64,000 nucleotides of DNA from Gari tellinella (Eukaryota > Mollusca > Bivalvia > Cardiida > Psammobiidae). Shown here in pieces: positions 52,825-62,969 of the stretch. Location of the stretch: NCBI GenBank assembly GCA_922989275.2, contig OV277872.1, positions 33,273,619 through 33,337,618 of the forward strand. Direction: 5' to 3'. Under the pieces are notes generated by a model. It had not been told where the DNA came from, made no database searches, and saw only the letters and a list, made by a program, of their open reading frames with translations. How positions within the stretch are numbered: position 1 is the first letter of the stretch; each line of letters starts with the position of its first letter. The position numbers and the translations under genes were made by a program.

Positions 52825-53041
52825 TTAGCCCCTTCACTGCCTTATCCCGAGTACAATTATTATTTACATATAGTTTGGATTCTGATCAGACGCAAGCAAC
52901 GCGGCGTCTGATGGGAATTCAAACTTTTTGACAGTTTTTTCAACATTTCTTAAGTCAAACTATCTAAAATTCAAATTTGAGGAAATAAAAGCAGACGATA
53001 ATTGTTTAAAATTGATGACGACATTGTAGTGAAGGGGTTAA
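52825..53041 (+). mobile_element. Family C MITE, CCCCTTCACTGC subtype
   Basis: TTAG-CCCCTTCACTGCC to TTGTAGTGAAGGGG-TTAA. The hairpin at about 52872-52930 is mismatched (GACGCAAGCAACGCGGCGTC). Confidence 0.82.
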
Positions 53042-53099
53042 TATGCTAACGGTTGAAAAATTAGCACAAACTATGTTACGAGAAAAGAGAGCCAACCAC

Positions 53100-53185
53100 C
53101 ATTCAATGCAAACAATTCAAACCCTTATCAGACACTGTGTTCGAAACCCGGCATTCGAACGCGGCAAACATTGTTTGAACCGGAA
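53100..53185. repeat. Decayed hairpin
   Basis: CAAACAATTCAAACCCTTATCAGACACTG...GCGGCAAACATTGTTTG. Confidence 0.5.
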
Positions 53186-53339
53186 GTGGATTAAAAATAA
53201 AAAGTTAACTCAGTGTGAATAAACAAGCATTAAGACTATGACCAGGAACCCCATGTCAAAGCGTTGTGGTTAACTATTTGCAATATCTAAGGGTATATTT
53301 TCTTAAAGTTTCTAAACAATTCCTCTTTAAAGAAAAATA

Positions 53340-53539
53340 AACCTCTTTTCAAAGATAGGTAGCTTCTTAATGCAGAGCATATAGGTAAGGCAGAAGGCCT
53401 GTTCGGGAGATTCTGCTTTACATTTTCTCTGCATTAAGCATCCACCTGTGCTAAAGACTACAAATTAAAATTTGTTTGAGTGGTCGCTAAACACAAATGG
53501 TCGCTAAATGCAGGTGGTCGCTTAACACATGTTTGACTG
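53340..53539. mobile_element. Family K element, right end and hairpin
   Basis: AAGATAGGTAGCTTCTTAATGCAGAG...CTCTGCATTAAGCATCCACC is the hairpin. The right end GCTTAACACATGTTTGACTG is followed by TA. The left terminus is unclear. Confidence 0.7.
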
Positions 53540-53635
53540 TAGCACATTTGTAGGAGAATGATAAATTGTTAAAACCTTATCTAAAAGCAAATGGCATGCA
53601 GTATTGCAATCTATATTTGAAAATAATCTATACAG

Positions 53636-53790
53636 TTACAGTCAATACTCGCTATCCTGACCACGCGCTAAAATAACCCATTGCTATGTTAGGACATGTG
53701 GTAGCTTAAAGCAGGGTGAAAGTAAAGCAGAAAGCTCCACAGGAGCTTTCTGCTTTACTTTCACCCAGCTTTAGGCACTCTAAATTAAAC
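53636..53790 (+). mobile_element. J/K-type hairpin element
   Basis: TACAGTCAATACTCGCTATC resembles a K-like left end. The hairpin GCTTAAAGCAGGGTGAAAGT...GAAAGCTCCACAGGAGCTTTC...CACCCAGCTTTA is at about 53703-53774. The 69-codon plus frame is a shadow. Confidence 0.65.
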
Positions 53791-54249
53791 AAAAAAGGAA
53801 GCAATTCTTCGGTTGAAAATAAAATTGTTGTAATATGTGGCGCAATTAGCAATTTCTGCATATGTAATCAACTTCATCTAAATAAATACAAGAGAATGGC
53901 AAAGAAGATATCACTCATGGTATAGCTAGCAACAAAAGCTGCCAACCCTGATCCTTTACAATGCCGAGTTCCCAAATGGATACACCCATTTTCTGAATTA
54001 TGGTCAGTTTACATTGACCCTCAAGGTATGTGTGTAAGCACAGTATTTAAAAGTAGAACAACAAATACAGATCCTGATCATGCATTCTGATCTAAGTCTA
54101 CTGCACTATTTACAGAAACTTTACAATTCCGGATCTACCATTGTGAAGGTTAAAACCTTATTTAACTATATCATCGTTTGTGTCTAAATGATCAACTTCG
54201 TTTTACTGCAAGATTTAAGATATTTGTTTAGGCAGCTGATGAAAATGGA
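53791..54249. other. No recognisable feature
   Basis: ATCCTGATCATGCATTCTGATC at about 54072 is a possible decayed hairpin; otherwise nothing. Confidence 0.4.
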
Positions 54250-54330
54250 TTGAAATGTCAAACAGCTTGAATCGAGATCAGACGCCGAGCTACTCGGTGT
54301 CTGATCTGGATCCAAACTATTTGTAGATGC
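54250..54330. repeat. Isolated C-type hairpin
   Basis: GTCAAACAGCTTGAATCGAG, ATCAGACGCCGAGCTACTCGG and mirror to GATCCAAACTATTTG. Confidence 0.7.
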
Positions 54331-54670
54331 TAGTCAATTCTCATTTATCAGCGTTAATGATAAAGGCGCCAGGTATCTAGGTCGGTCTTTGATTTTAGAT
54401 ATGTATTTTATAGGTGTCTTGGAGCGTAGCAGAACAAAATTTAATGTGTTTTCGGCAACCATTTGTCAAGACATTTTTAGGATACTACTTAAACTAGCAT
54501 TACAGACATTGCCCTAGCTTAGCATACACAAAATGTAGAGTTGGTCAACTTGCAGTAGAAATAGCTTAAAAGGGGCAAACCATGTTAAAATCAAATTTAA
54601 TGACCGTGTCTTTGACATTCTAATAGATTAAAGGAAACTTGAAAAGGTTGAAGTACCGCTGTCATCCTGC
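54331..54670. other. No recognisable feature
   Basis: Unique-looking sequence. Confidence 0.4.
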
Positions 54671-54921
54671 TTAACTCTTTCCTCCCTAAAGCTTTAAATG
54701 GACAATCTCAGTTTCCATTTTAGTCTAGTCCATTTCTGACTTTTAAGGGTTGTTTATGTCAATGTTTTGCATTATGACAAACAGTGAAGACCCAGATCAG
54801 AGGGCTCCGAAAGGAGCCCTCTGATCTGGGTATTCACTGTTTGCATAGGACAAGTGTACTATTCACATGTATACTGTTTGAAAAGGACGCCTATATGCGT
54901 GACTAGGGTTCAAAGGGTTAA
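54671..54921 (+). mobile_element. Family B MITE, full length
   Basis: TTAA-CTCTTTCCTCCCTAAAGC to AGGGTTCAAAGGG-TTAA. The hairpin at about 54778-54845 has GGGCTCCGAAAGGAGCCC, matching the copy at 16793. Confidence 0.9.
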
Positions 54922-55149
54922 TCCTTCTGATAATAACGTTATTAATTGACGCTTTTTAAAACCCAGAGCAGAAAGCTCCTGAAGGAGCGGTATGTTCAGG
55001 GTTGACACGTATTTCTCCTATGTGATATCTCTGTATAGAAAGAGACGTATTTGACACGAACATACTCGAGTCATCGTTTAAATGTTTTATGCACCCCAAG
55101 GAAGCACATTCGTCTCTCAAAATTTAAAAACGATTTATTTTTCTAAAAT

Positions 55150-55285
55150 GAAATAGCCCAAAGTAGTCGCTGTCTTTTGGGTCTTCCTCCACCTGTAGTT
55201 ATAAATAAATATAGCTGGACGTCGCGATATGATTGAAATACTGTTGAAAGCGACGTAAAATCAAAACAATTCAAATCAAATCAAA
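55150..55285 (+). mobile_element. SINE 3' fragment
   Basis: TTTTGGGTCTTCCTCCACCT, GCTGGACGTCGCGATATGAT, GAAATACTGTTGAAAGCGAC and a tail with three AAATC-like units. Same family as 28097-28370; the tRNA-like 5' part is missing. Confidence 0.82.
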
Positions 55286-55395
55286 TCGCTGTCTTTTAAA
55301 AGTGTAGTTTGTGAATCCCTTTGTACATGTAAGTATAATAAAAATCGCCTATATTATGTTGAGAACACAAACTACTTGCAATAGTTACAGTCATA

Positions 55396-55569
55396 ACCCT
55401 TTCACTGCCAAATTTTTCTTGAGATTTTTACCCCTTCACCGTTTCATTATCATCTGCTTCAATTTTGTTGTCTGTAATATCGTTTCAAAGTAGGAAAATA
55501 AGGCCTTATGAATGAAGAAATTACAAAACGAGTGTCAAACAGTTTGGATCCTGATCAGACGCCGCGTAA
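55396..55569 (+). mobile_element. Family C MITE, truncated at its hairpin
   Basis: AACCCTTTCACTGCC, CATCTGCTTCAATTTTGTTG and GTCAAACAGTTTGGATCCTG-ATCAGACGCCGCGTAAC, then an abrupt switch to E sequence. Confidence 0.7.
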
Positions 55570-55627
55570 CAGATTTATTAGAATAAAAACGCGTTTATTT
55601 TGAAGAAAAAACGTATTTTCCGCTGTA
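55569..55627 (+). mobile_element. Family E remnant (right end)
   Basis: AAAACGCGTTTATTTTGAAG and GTATTTTCCGCTG-TA. It is joined directly to a C-type hairpin arm, a chimera of the two families. Confidence 0.65.
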
Positions 55628-56309
55628 ACCATTACCGACACCAGGGGCCCATATTACATGTACAAAACGTCATACGACAAAATGGTCGTAAGTCAGATTC
55701 TAAAATTATCAATTATTATTTATTTCTCCATAAAATCATGTCTTGTGACATCTATTTGGAATCTTCTTTTCAAGACGATTCCAAATTATGACTGTTTGTA
55801 TCGTACGACGTTTAGTAAGACGGCCCTAACTAAATAAGCATTCTCTACTTTTCGACTAATTATTAAGAGAGTTAAAATTAGAAATCGAGATTTTCAAACA
55901 GAACATGTACATGTAGCATTTGTTCGGTGTATATGTACCCATTTGGTTTTGAGGGCGGTTTGAACTTTAGAACCCCAACCTCGGGTGTCTCTCTACTCTT
56001 CGAACTACAGGTACTTCTCACGTACAATAAGCCAAAGAAACAGTTTCAAGTGCATCTTGAAATGATATAAAACCTCTCAAAACGTTAATAACATGGTCCT
56101 CTGTCACGTGTTAGATACACAGATTGGGTATACAGGCACGTAAGTATGGCTTGAAGTGGAGAAATAGAACTTTTTTCATTACCTACTTGTTGATTCATTC
56201 GAAATTTAGTTTATTTAGTTGTAATATAGTTTTGTTTGTACATGTATACCGTTTTACAGGTGTTATTTAACTTGTTTAAACTAAAACGGAAATCAAACGC
56301 GATTTAATT
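55628..56309. other. No recognisable feature
   Basis: TTGGAATC-TTCTTTTCAAGAC-GATTCCAA at about 55757 is a small inverted repeat. No supported exon. Confidence 0.4.
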
Positions 56310-56500
56310 AAGAAATAAAAAATTCATACCAGTGTTCTATCGTGCAATCGAACACTGGTAGGAGTTGAGATGCGTAGTAATTAAATCACGAGGCCGGCAG
56401 GCCGAGTGGTTTAATTACAAGCATCTCAACGACTACCCGTGTTCGATTGTTAGATAGAACACTGGTATTAATTTTTTATTTCGATTCTAACACTTCAATA
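56310..56500 (+). mobile_element. Family F palindromic element, copy 2
   Basis: AAGAAATAAAAAATTCATACCAG to CTGGTATTAATTTTTTATTTC and the tail GATTCTAACACTTCAAT. The dyad is CACGAGGCCGGCAGGCCGAGTG. The left arm has an extra GAACACTGGTA not present in copy 1. Confidence 0.75.
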
Positions 56501-56735
56501 TATCCTTAATTTGCACCGAAGCAACGGCGCTACATTTCTTGGCGTACGCATTTTCGAAGCCAAATGACGTCACGTTTCTGTAACGTTTAGCGCGTGAGTG
56601 TTCTACTGAAAATTCGTACACTGTGACGGACCTTCTTCGCTTATATAGGGGTGTGGGCGAGGTGTGTTAGAATAACACATAGAATATCAGAATAATTATC
56701 AATTTCTAACGATTTATGTTATTCTTAGTTGCACA
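56501..56735 (+). promoter_or_regulatory. Possible promoter-like segment
   Basis: AATGACGTCACG (full CRE palindrome) at about 56561, then CTTATATAGGGGTGTGGGCG at about 56639. It is more GC-rich than its surroundings. No exon was recognised on either side. Confidence 0.25.
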
Positions 56736-56792
56736 AATATGAAGCCTGATCAGACGCCGACAGACATATCGGACTGTATGGTATAACCTGGC

Positions 56793-56890
56793 TTAACTCT
56801 TGCAACACCATGAACCTGTTTAAAATATTACATTTACAAACAATGTAGATCCAGATCAGAGGGCTCCTATAGGATCAGATTCTTCACTGT
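56793..56890. repeat. Family B remnant
   Basis: TTAA-CTCTTGCAACACC and the hairpin ACAAACAATGTAGATCCAG-ATCAGAGGGCTCC with a collapsed right arm. Confidence 0.55.
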
Positions 56891-57124
56891 CTGCTAATAA
56901 AGATCAGGATTTATCCATCTGCCCAGAATTCTTAGTAGACTGGTTCGTGTATCGATAAATGAAATGATCCACAAGTGAATGTCATACCCCACAGGAGTTA
57001 GTTATTGTAGAGTAATCGGATGTTTGAACTGGATCCAATTTGTTCCATTAAACATAGAAGATAAAACATGTATACATCTTCTATACTTGTGGAGCTGTGG
57101 TTGTCAACTTGCTTGAAGCCGATA

Positions 57125-57355
57125 CAGTGGAGAATCTGTTAAATTTATTCTTTCCCGTTTAAACGCAAACGTACGCAAACGCATTGCACTAAAACATAGA
57201 AAAGGACAACTTTTCGACAATTTTGACTATTCATGTTGATCTGAGTGGCAAACAGTTTGGAGCCTGATCAGACGCCGGCTCCAAACTGTTTGCAATGGAA
57301 AAAATAGTTTTAGCGTAAACGCGTTTATTGGGAAAGAATAGCGTTTTCCCCACTG
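57125..57355 (+). mobile_element. Family E MITE, copy 9, hairpin tip deleted
   Basis: TA at 57123-57124 and 57356-57357. GATCAGACGCC-GGCTCCAAACTG shows loss of most of the right arm. It also has a 6-bp insertion AAATTT near the left end. Confidence 0.9.
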
Positions 57356-57514
57356 TAGAACTGTCCGAATACTGTCGATAGACTGTCGATAAATTTAGTG
57401 ACAAGAAAACAAAAGACTTTTATTTTAAAGATCATATTGTTTACAGATCTATTTCTGTGCCTGATGATTACATAATCGATGTTTGCATGAGCAGTAAATA
57501 TAAGTACAGCCACT

Positions 57515-57733
57515 TTAACCCCTTCACTGCCTTAACACGAGCACAACGGTTTTTTTGCAAACAGTTTGGATTCTGATCAGACGCCGCGTCACGCGGCGAC
57601 TGATCATGATCCAAACTGTTTGACACTAATTTCAATAGTTCTTCAGTCAAAATAGCAAAAATTAAAATTTAAGAAATAAAAGCAGACGATAATTGTTTAA
57701 AAAATGATGACGTCACAGCAGTGAAGGGGTTAA
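57515..57733 (+). mobile_element. Family C MITE, full length, CCCCTTCACTGC subtype
   Basis: TTAA at 57515-57518 and 57730-57733. The hairpin at about 57558-57621 has CCGCGTCACGCGG; GATGACGTCACAGCAGTGAAGGGG closes it. Confidence 0.9.
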
Positions 57734-57769
57734 CAGTTCGTTCATGGCATTAAATGATTAATAGAGACA

Positions 57770-57870
57770 CGTGAACACTTTGAGCAAGATAGAAGTAATA
57801 CAGAAAGTCCCTTTATCGAATGTCTTCTTTACATTCATTTTGTTTTAAGCAGCAACTTGCCTGAAACACC
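57770..57870. repeat. K-type hairpin remnant
   Basis: CACTTTGAGCAAGATAGAAG...ACAGAAAGTCCC...TTTACATTCATTTTGTTTTAAGC. Confidence 0.45.
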
Positions 57871-58013
57871 AATATAAACCCTCTTTTGCCTGGATCTAAA
57901 TTTCGGATTTTATTCTTGTTTTTTGTGAGATGCAATTTTTACCTGCTCAGTGCAAAGCCTCCCCCAACCGACATTGTGAGTGGCATGATATGTAGACCAA
58001 ATATTGCAACCAA

Positions 58014-58408
58014 GGCTCCATATAAGAGGAAGTAAACTGAACAAATCCAAAATGTTCTCACTTATTTCAGCACCAAATGCTATGGTGTAACTACTCCTTA
58101 GAATCGTCTCGAAGAGACTATTCTAATGAGTAGTAACAACCTATTATTATTATTATTATACCCGATGTATATAGCGCTCTTTTCACACAAGAGTTAAGCG
58201 TTCAAACGAGCTTCACATAGAATTATATAAATATACATAGAATGCGAGAAAAGACAAACTACATTCACAATAAACATGATACATTAGGCAGTTACAAGGA
58301 AACATGGAAAATCTTTCAATATTATTAACAAGATTATAAAAAAAAAAGGTTTTAATGCAGAAATACAGATTTAAGTTTTTGAAATACTCCACTTATCAGG
58401 AGCTCTGA
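58014..58408 (-). mobile_element. Family D MITE with a retroposon-like insert
   Basis: AAGGCTCCATATAAGAGGAAG to ACTCCACTTATCAGGAGCTCT. The hairpin CTACTCCTTAGAATCGTCTC / GAGACTATTCTAATGAGTAG is followed at about 58140 by foreign sequence until GGTTTTAATGCAG near 58350. Confidence 0.75.
58140..58350. mobile_element. Insert with (TTA)n, likely SINE/LINE tail
   Basis: CTATTATTATTATTATTATACCC, then GATGTATATAGCGCTCTTTTC, a simple-repeat-tailed sequence resembling retroposon 3' ends of marine invertebrates. It ends in a run of A. Confidence 0.5.
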
Positions 58409-58754
58409 TTTCAACGACCTTCTTTTGGGGACAATAAGCCATAAAATACTGTTGATATTGATATAATAAGCAACCCTCTGTCTTTAATACTGAAAACAAG
58501 TTAATGGGGAACAGGGTTAACCGAAAATGATCTACATCTTACATGCACCTTCCGACACCAAAAAAGAGAGACATTAGCCATGAAAGGAAACCATCTCAAG
58601 CATAAACGGATTATGGTCGCAGCTTACAAGGAATAAACCTGTGTTTGTCTGTAGCCAGGGAGTTGTCAGCCCGTAGTCAAACACATTAGTGATGCAGATG
58701 CATTCCTCAGTGCACTTTAATGCATGATCGGGAAAATGACATGCATAATACACG
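58409..58754. other. No recognisable feature
   Basis: Near 58492, AAACAAGTTAATGGGGAACAGGG-TTAA may be the right tip of an A element; nothing else. Confidence 0.4.
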
Positions 58755-58756
58755 TA

Positions 58757-58983
58757 CAGTGGAGAATCTGTTATTCTTTCCCGATAAACGCGTTAACGCT
58801 GAAACTATTTTTTCTTTTACAAACAGTTTGGAGCCAGATCAGACGCCGGGTAACCAAACTGCTTGCCACCAAGATCAACATGAAATATCACAATTATCCA
58901 AAAGTTGTTCTTTTCTTCGTTTTAGCGCTTTGCGTTTGCGTACGTTTGCGTTTAAACGGGAAAGAATAACAGATTCTCCACTG
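58757..58983 (-). mobile_element. Family E MITE, copy 10, right hairpin arm deleted
   Basis: TA at 58755-58756 and 58984-58985; GACGCCGGGTAACC-AAACTGCTTGCC. Confidence 0.9.
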
Positions 58984-58985
58984 TA

Positions 58986-59203
58986 CAGTGGAGAAACCGT
59001 TATTATTTACCGTTTCAACGCAAACGTATTGCAAACAAATGAAGAAAATGAAATTTTTTTGACAATTCTGAATGTTGATTTTAACCTGTACGGCAAACAG
59101 TTTGGAACCTGATCAGACGCCGGGTTACTCCAAACTGTTTGCAATTGAATAATAGTTTTAGCGAAAACGCCTTTATTGGGAAAGATTAACGTTTTCTCAA
59201 CTG
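58986..59203 (+). mobile_element. Family E MITE, copy 11, diverged
   Basis: Starts immediately after the single TA (58984-58985) that ends copy 10; right TA at 59204-59205. GACGCCGGGTTAC-TCCAAACTG is again an arm deletion. Confidence 0.88.
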
Positions 59204-59205
59204 TA

Positions 59206-59400
59206 CCATGAACCTTCTCCGGTCGTGCTACCGTCTGCTGTAAAATTGTCGTCTGCACATTTTGTTAAAATTGAGTTTTCAGATTGTTTCGTAAATTGAG
59301 AAACTCAAGACAGGAGTGTCAAAAAGCATGTGTCCATATAAGAGCGCTGGGTTACATTTTGATCTGGAGCCGAACTATTTGTAAATGTAATATTGCACTT
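59206..59400. repeat. C-group remnant
   Basis: GTGCTACCGTCTGCTGTAAAATTG, TCGTCTGCACATTTTG and a degraded hairpin ending GATCTGGAGCCGAACTATTTG. Confidence 0.5.
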
Positions 59401-59659
59401 CTTAATTATTGTCGATGCATTCTCACAGTTAAATCAGTGGCCTTTTATACATTAAAATAAATCGTGAAAGTCTATTTAATACATGCAAGCGTGTACATGC
59501 AATGTATTTACTATTGTCATTATCACCATACTTATAGATACACACAGTAGTTTGTTCATTTAGTGCTTTCCTTTCTCAATCAACACTCAAAATACATGTA
59601 TATGGGAGTGTCTGGACAGATGATGGGTTTGTGAGATATAGAATTACATCATACATGTA

Positions 59660-59886
59660 CAGTGGAGAATATTCTTTCCCCAAAAAACGCGTTTACGCTA
59701 AAATATTTATTTTATTGGCAAACAAATTGGAACCAGATCAGACGCCGGTAACCCGGCGTCTGATCAGGCTCCAAACTGTTTGCCGTCAAGGTTAAAATTA
59801 ACATTCACAATTGTCTTCGTTTTATTATAATGTGTTTGCGTTTCGTTTGCATTTAAACGGCAAAGAATAACGTATTCTCTATACTG
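59660..59886 (-). mobile_element. Family E MITE, copy 12, diverged
   Basis: TA at 59658-59659 and 59887-59888; shortened left end (AGAATATTCTTTCCCC); hairpin complete. Confidence 0.88.
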
Positions 59887-59981
59887 TATATATTATTCTT
59901 GTACAGCATCTGCATTATAGGTCCCTACGTATGCCCTACATTAGTCAACGGTCTGTAGTCTGTACTTAGGTGAGTCTTATA

Positions 59982-60227
59982 CAGTGGAGAAAACGTTATT
60001 CTTTCCCAATAAACGCGTTTACGCTAAAACTATTATTTGCACTGCAAATAGTTTGGAGCCAGATCAGACGCCGGGTAACCCGGCGTCTGATCAGGCTCCA
60101 AACTGTTTGCCACCAAGATAAACATGAATTATCAGAATTGTAAAAAAGTTGTACTTTTCTACGTTTTAGTGTTTTGCGTTTGCGTACGTTTGCGTTTAAA
60201 CGGGAAAGAATAACAGATTCTCCACTG
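59982..60227 (-). mobile_element. Family E MITE, 246 bp, copy 13
   Basis: TA at 59980-59981 and 60228-60229; nearly identical to copy 2. Confidence 0.92.
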
Positions 60228-60363
60228 TATCGTTTTACCGAGTGTCGTTGAAGAGAGGCAGCACCGAACTAAAATATTTTTCCCATCAATTTTACGTATT
60301 TCGGATTGATATAAGAATGTATACGATATATGACAGTATATCTATAGACAGAGAATACATGTA

Positions 60364-60543
60364 CAGTCGAACTTCGATATCTCGAACTCGGTTAGGTCGA
60401 ACATAACCGTATTTCAAAGTTAAAACGTTTTAATTTTGAAATTCGGTTATGTTCGACTTGACCGAGCATGCAATAATGTAGTTTATGTGTCGACATATCG
60501 AATAGTTCGAGTTAAGCGAGGTCGAGATATCGAAGTTCGACTG
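60364..60543. mobile_element. Family I element (pogo-like), copy 3
   Basis: TA-CAGTCGAACTTCGATATCTC to GATATCGAAGTTCGACTG-TG. Two reading frames on opposite strands overlap it because it is palindromic. Confidence 0.85.
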
Positions 60544-61009
60544 TGTATGTATAAATACAACAGTTCAAGGAAAGACACACAATCAGCTAGTTCTACTTTC
60601 GTTTTAATCCTGAACTTAATTGTATGTTTGTGAAATGCATGTAAATTTTTTAAATAAAACATGTTTTTAAAAAGTAACGTCTTCCTCACTGTATAAACTA
60701 CGGTCGAGTATGTGGACTGAATTTATGGACTCGTTAAATCAAAAGTTCAAGGATATCTAAGTCGGTGGCAACCATGTTGAAAATAAAAAATGGTCAGCGG
60801 ATTAGCCCGTGCCTTTCAAATGCATTTTCAAAAGATTTAAAAGGCGACTTAATGCGAACGAGTCTATGGCTTTTAAAATAAGCATTGGAATCTGGTTTGA
60901 ATATACAAAATCGAACGAATCATGAATATGAATTACCTAAAACATTCCTTATCTTCTCTATACATGTATGAATCAATGGCAAAACTTCGGTGACAGCTTT
61001 AAAATGATT
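60544..61009. other. No recognisable feature
   Basis: Unique-looking sequence. Confidence 0.4.
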
Positions 61010-61200
61010 TCGTCTGCCAGAAAAGCGTCCGATTTTGAAATCGTCGCTTGTAATGTTAAGTTGTTTTTCGTCTGCAATTCTTTCTTTTTATGCATTTCAA
61101 CTGAATGAAATTTAAAATCGAGTAACAAACGGTCTGGATCCTGATCAGACGCCGAATATCTCGGCGTCTGATCTGGATCAAACTGTTAATAAATGTCGTT
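61010..61200 (+). mobile_element. Family C-group element, ends unclear
   Basis: TTTCGTCTGCC, TTTTTCGTCTGC and the hairpin AACGGTCTGGATCCTGATCA-GACGCCGAATATCTCGGCG and mirror at about 61127-61193. Confidence 0.6.
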
Positions 61201-61265
61201 CAATTTGCGAGTGGAAGGACAATGATTGAGTGCTTTAACCCATTCCTCACAGATGCTCCTTAGGA

Positions 61266-61281
61266 CCCCCCCCCCCCCCCC
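61266..61281. repeat. Poly-C tract (16 C)
   Basis: A run of C between TAGGA and TCTACC. Confidence 0.85.
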
Positions 61282-61433
61282 TCTACCTGCTCCTCCACAA
61301 AAGTGTCATAGATCTTCATGGATCTTCACTAATGGTGTTGAATATAGGTTATAACGTGGGGTAAAGCATGATGGAAGTAACGAAGAAAGATTCTAAAGGA
61401 GTGGTCTGCTTGATTTCCAGTTCGCTTTAAGTA

Positions 61434-61652
61434 CAGTGGAGAAAGCGTTATTCTTTCCCGTTTAAACGCAAACGTACGCAAACGCAAAGCACTAAAACGT
61501 AGAAAAGAACAACTTTTGGACAATTCTGAAAATGCATGTTTATCTTGGTGGCAAACAGTTTGGAACCTGATCTGGCTCCAAACTGTTTGTATTGGAAATA
61601 ATAGTTTTAGCGTAAACGCGTTTATTGGGAAAGAATAACGTTTTCTCCACTG
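61434..61652 (+). mobile_element. Family E MITE, copy 14, hairpin core deleted
   Basis: TA at 61432-61433 and 61653-61654. TTTGGAACCTGA-TCTGGCTCCAAAC lacks the whole 27-bp GACGCCG core; arms and ends are otherwise intact. Confidence 0.9.
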
Positions 61653-61729
61653 TAACCACTTGCCTTAAACACAAATCGCTATAGATGATTTACACATACA
61701 AGGGTTAACTTTCAGAAAAAAGTTGAATA

Positions 61730-61810
61730 TGAGTGCCAAGCAATTTTGGTCCAGATCAGACGCCGCGTTACTCGGCTTCAGATCTGGACCCATACTGTTT
61801 GCAAATGTTA
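61730..61810. repeat. Isolated C-type hairpin
   Basis: AGCAATTTTGGTCCAGATCA-GACGCCGCGTTACTCGGCTTC-AGATCTGGACC. Confidence 0.65.
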
Positions 61811-61829
61811 GCATTGTCTTGCCTAACTT

Positions 61830-62344
61830 TTAAAGAGGCTCGCAACCGGATCAAGCATTAAAAATAGTAATTTGTAAATATATGTCAAATGCTTATATAA
61901 ATGGGTAAAATTTAGTTTAGGATAATAAATTTCCAAAAAAAAAAAGAAGAGGCTTTGGTAGGATTCGAACCCGTGACCATCCATGCGGAGACAAAAATGA
62001 AAAATAAGGCACCGCCTTTACGCCCTCGGCTACGGACGCTTTCTATATATATGATAGCGAATTAACGTACTTCAATGATAGCTATTAATAGAACATTATT
62101 CGGTTCGGGTTTATGTCTGACCCCGTGTAGAGAAGCAACAACAACAACTATACCGTTAGCTAACGCTATGGAAAAACGATGGAAAATATCTAAAAAACTA
62201 AGATTCGGTGACGATTCTTGAGACGTTTTTTGGACTGATCATATTTTTTTAATGTCAAAAGCCAAATAATGCCACAAATTTGCTTTTATTTGAGTATTTT
62301 ATTTTATTTTGACAAGAACACCATCCGGTTGCGAGTCCCTTTAA
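61830..62344 (-). mobile_element. Family G element, copy 2, with tRNA-like module
   Basis: TTAA-AGAGGCTCGCAACCGGATC to CCGGTTGCGAGTCCCT-TTAA. The minus-strand tRNA-like part has A box TAGCCGAGGGC (about 62033) and B box GGGTTCGAATCCT (about 61968). The stretch between them differs strongly from copy 1, while the flanking body (GGTTTATGTCTGA, GATTCGGTGACGATTCTTGAG) is well conserved. Confidence 0.78.
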
Positions 62345-62582
62345 GGGTTTAGACAGACGATTTATTAAGGTTGTTAACGAAAATGTTAAGCATTTCTGTA
62401 TATGTAAAGGGAGGGGTGCGTTTAAGTGTGTCTTCGTGCATTTGACAGGTGGATTTATTTATTCGAGAGCATTGCTTGTAAATACTTTCACATTTTTTTT
62501 GATTTCAAACGTATCTATGCATTCTATAGAAACTCGTTCATGTTTTCTTTATCCTGTCTCACACAAACTCACTATATCATTT

Positions 62583-62650
62583 ACAAACAGTTTGGATCCA
62601 GATCAGACGCCGATTAACTCGGCGTCTGATCAGGACCCAAACTGTTTGAC
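62583..62650. repeat. Isolated C-type hairpin
   Basis: ACAAACAGTTTGGATCCAGA-TCAGACGCCGATTAACTCGG and mirror; AT-rich flanks without terminal repeats. Two plus-strand frames over it are shadows. Confidence 0.7.
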
Positions 62651-62966
62651 GATGTAATTTGAGTTTATTTAGATGAAACAGCAAAATGAACTTTTTTTTA
62701 CGACAAATTGTACAAATTTGGAGCACACAAGATATTAGATATTGAATGACTTGTACATTTCAAGTAGATCTATATTGGTGCGCATTCTCTATCTATATGT
62801 TATTACTTACAATGTCTGTTAATGTTTGCCCAACAATACTAAAATGTATTCTAAACCGTGTATGTTAATGTACTCTACAATAATTTGAAAAAGTAGTTAC
62901 TAGAAGCATAGCATAATGTTACATGTAACATCGACATCCCATGCAGAAACCTTTACGCAAATAGAT
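62651..62966. other. No recognisable feature
   Basis: AT-rich spacer. Confidence 0.4.
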
Positions 62967-62969
62967 GTA

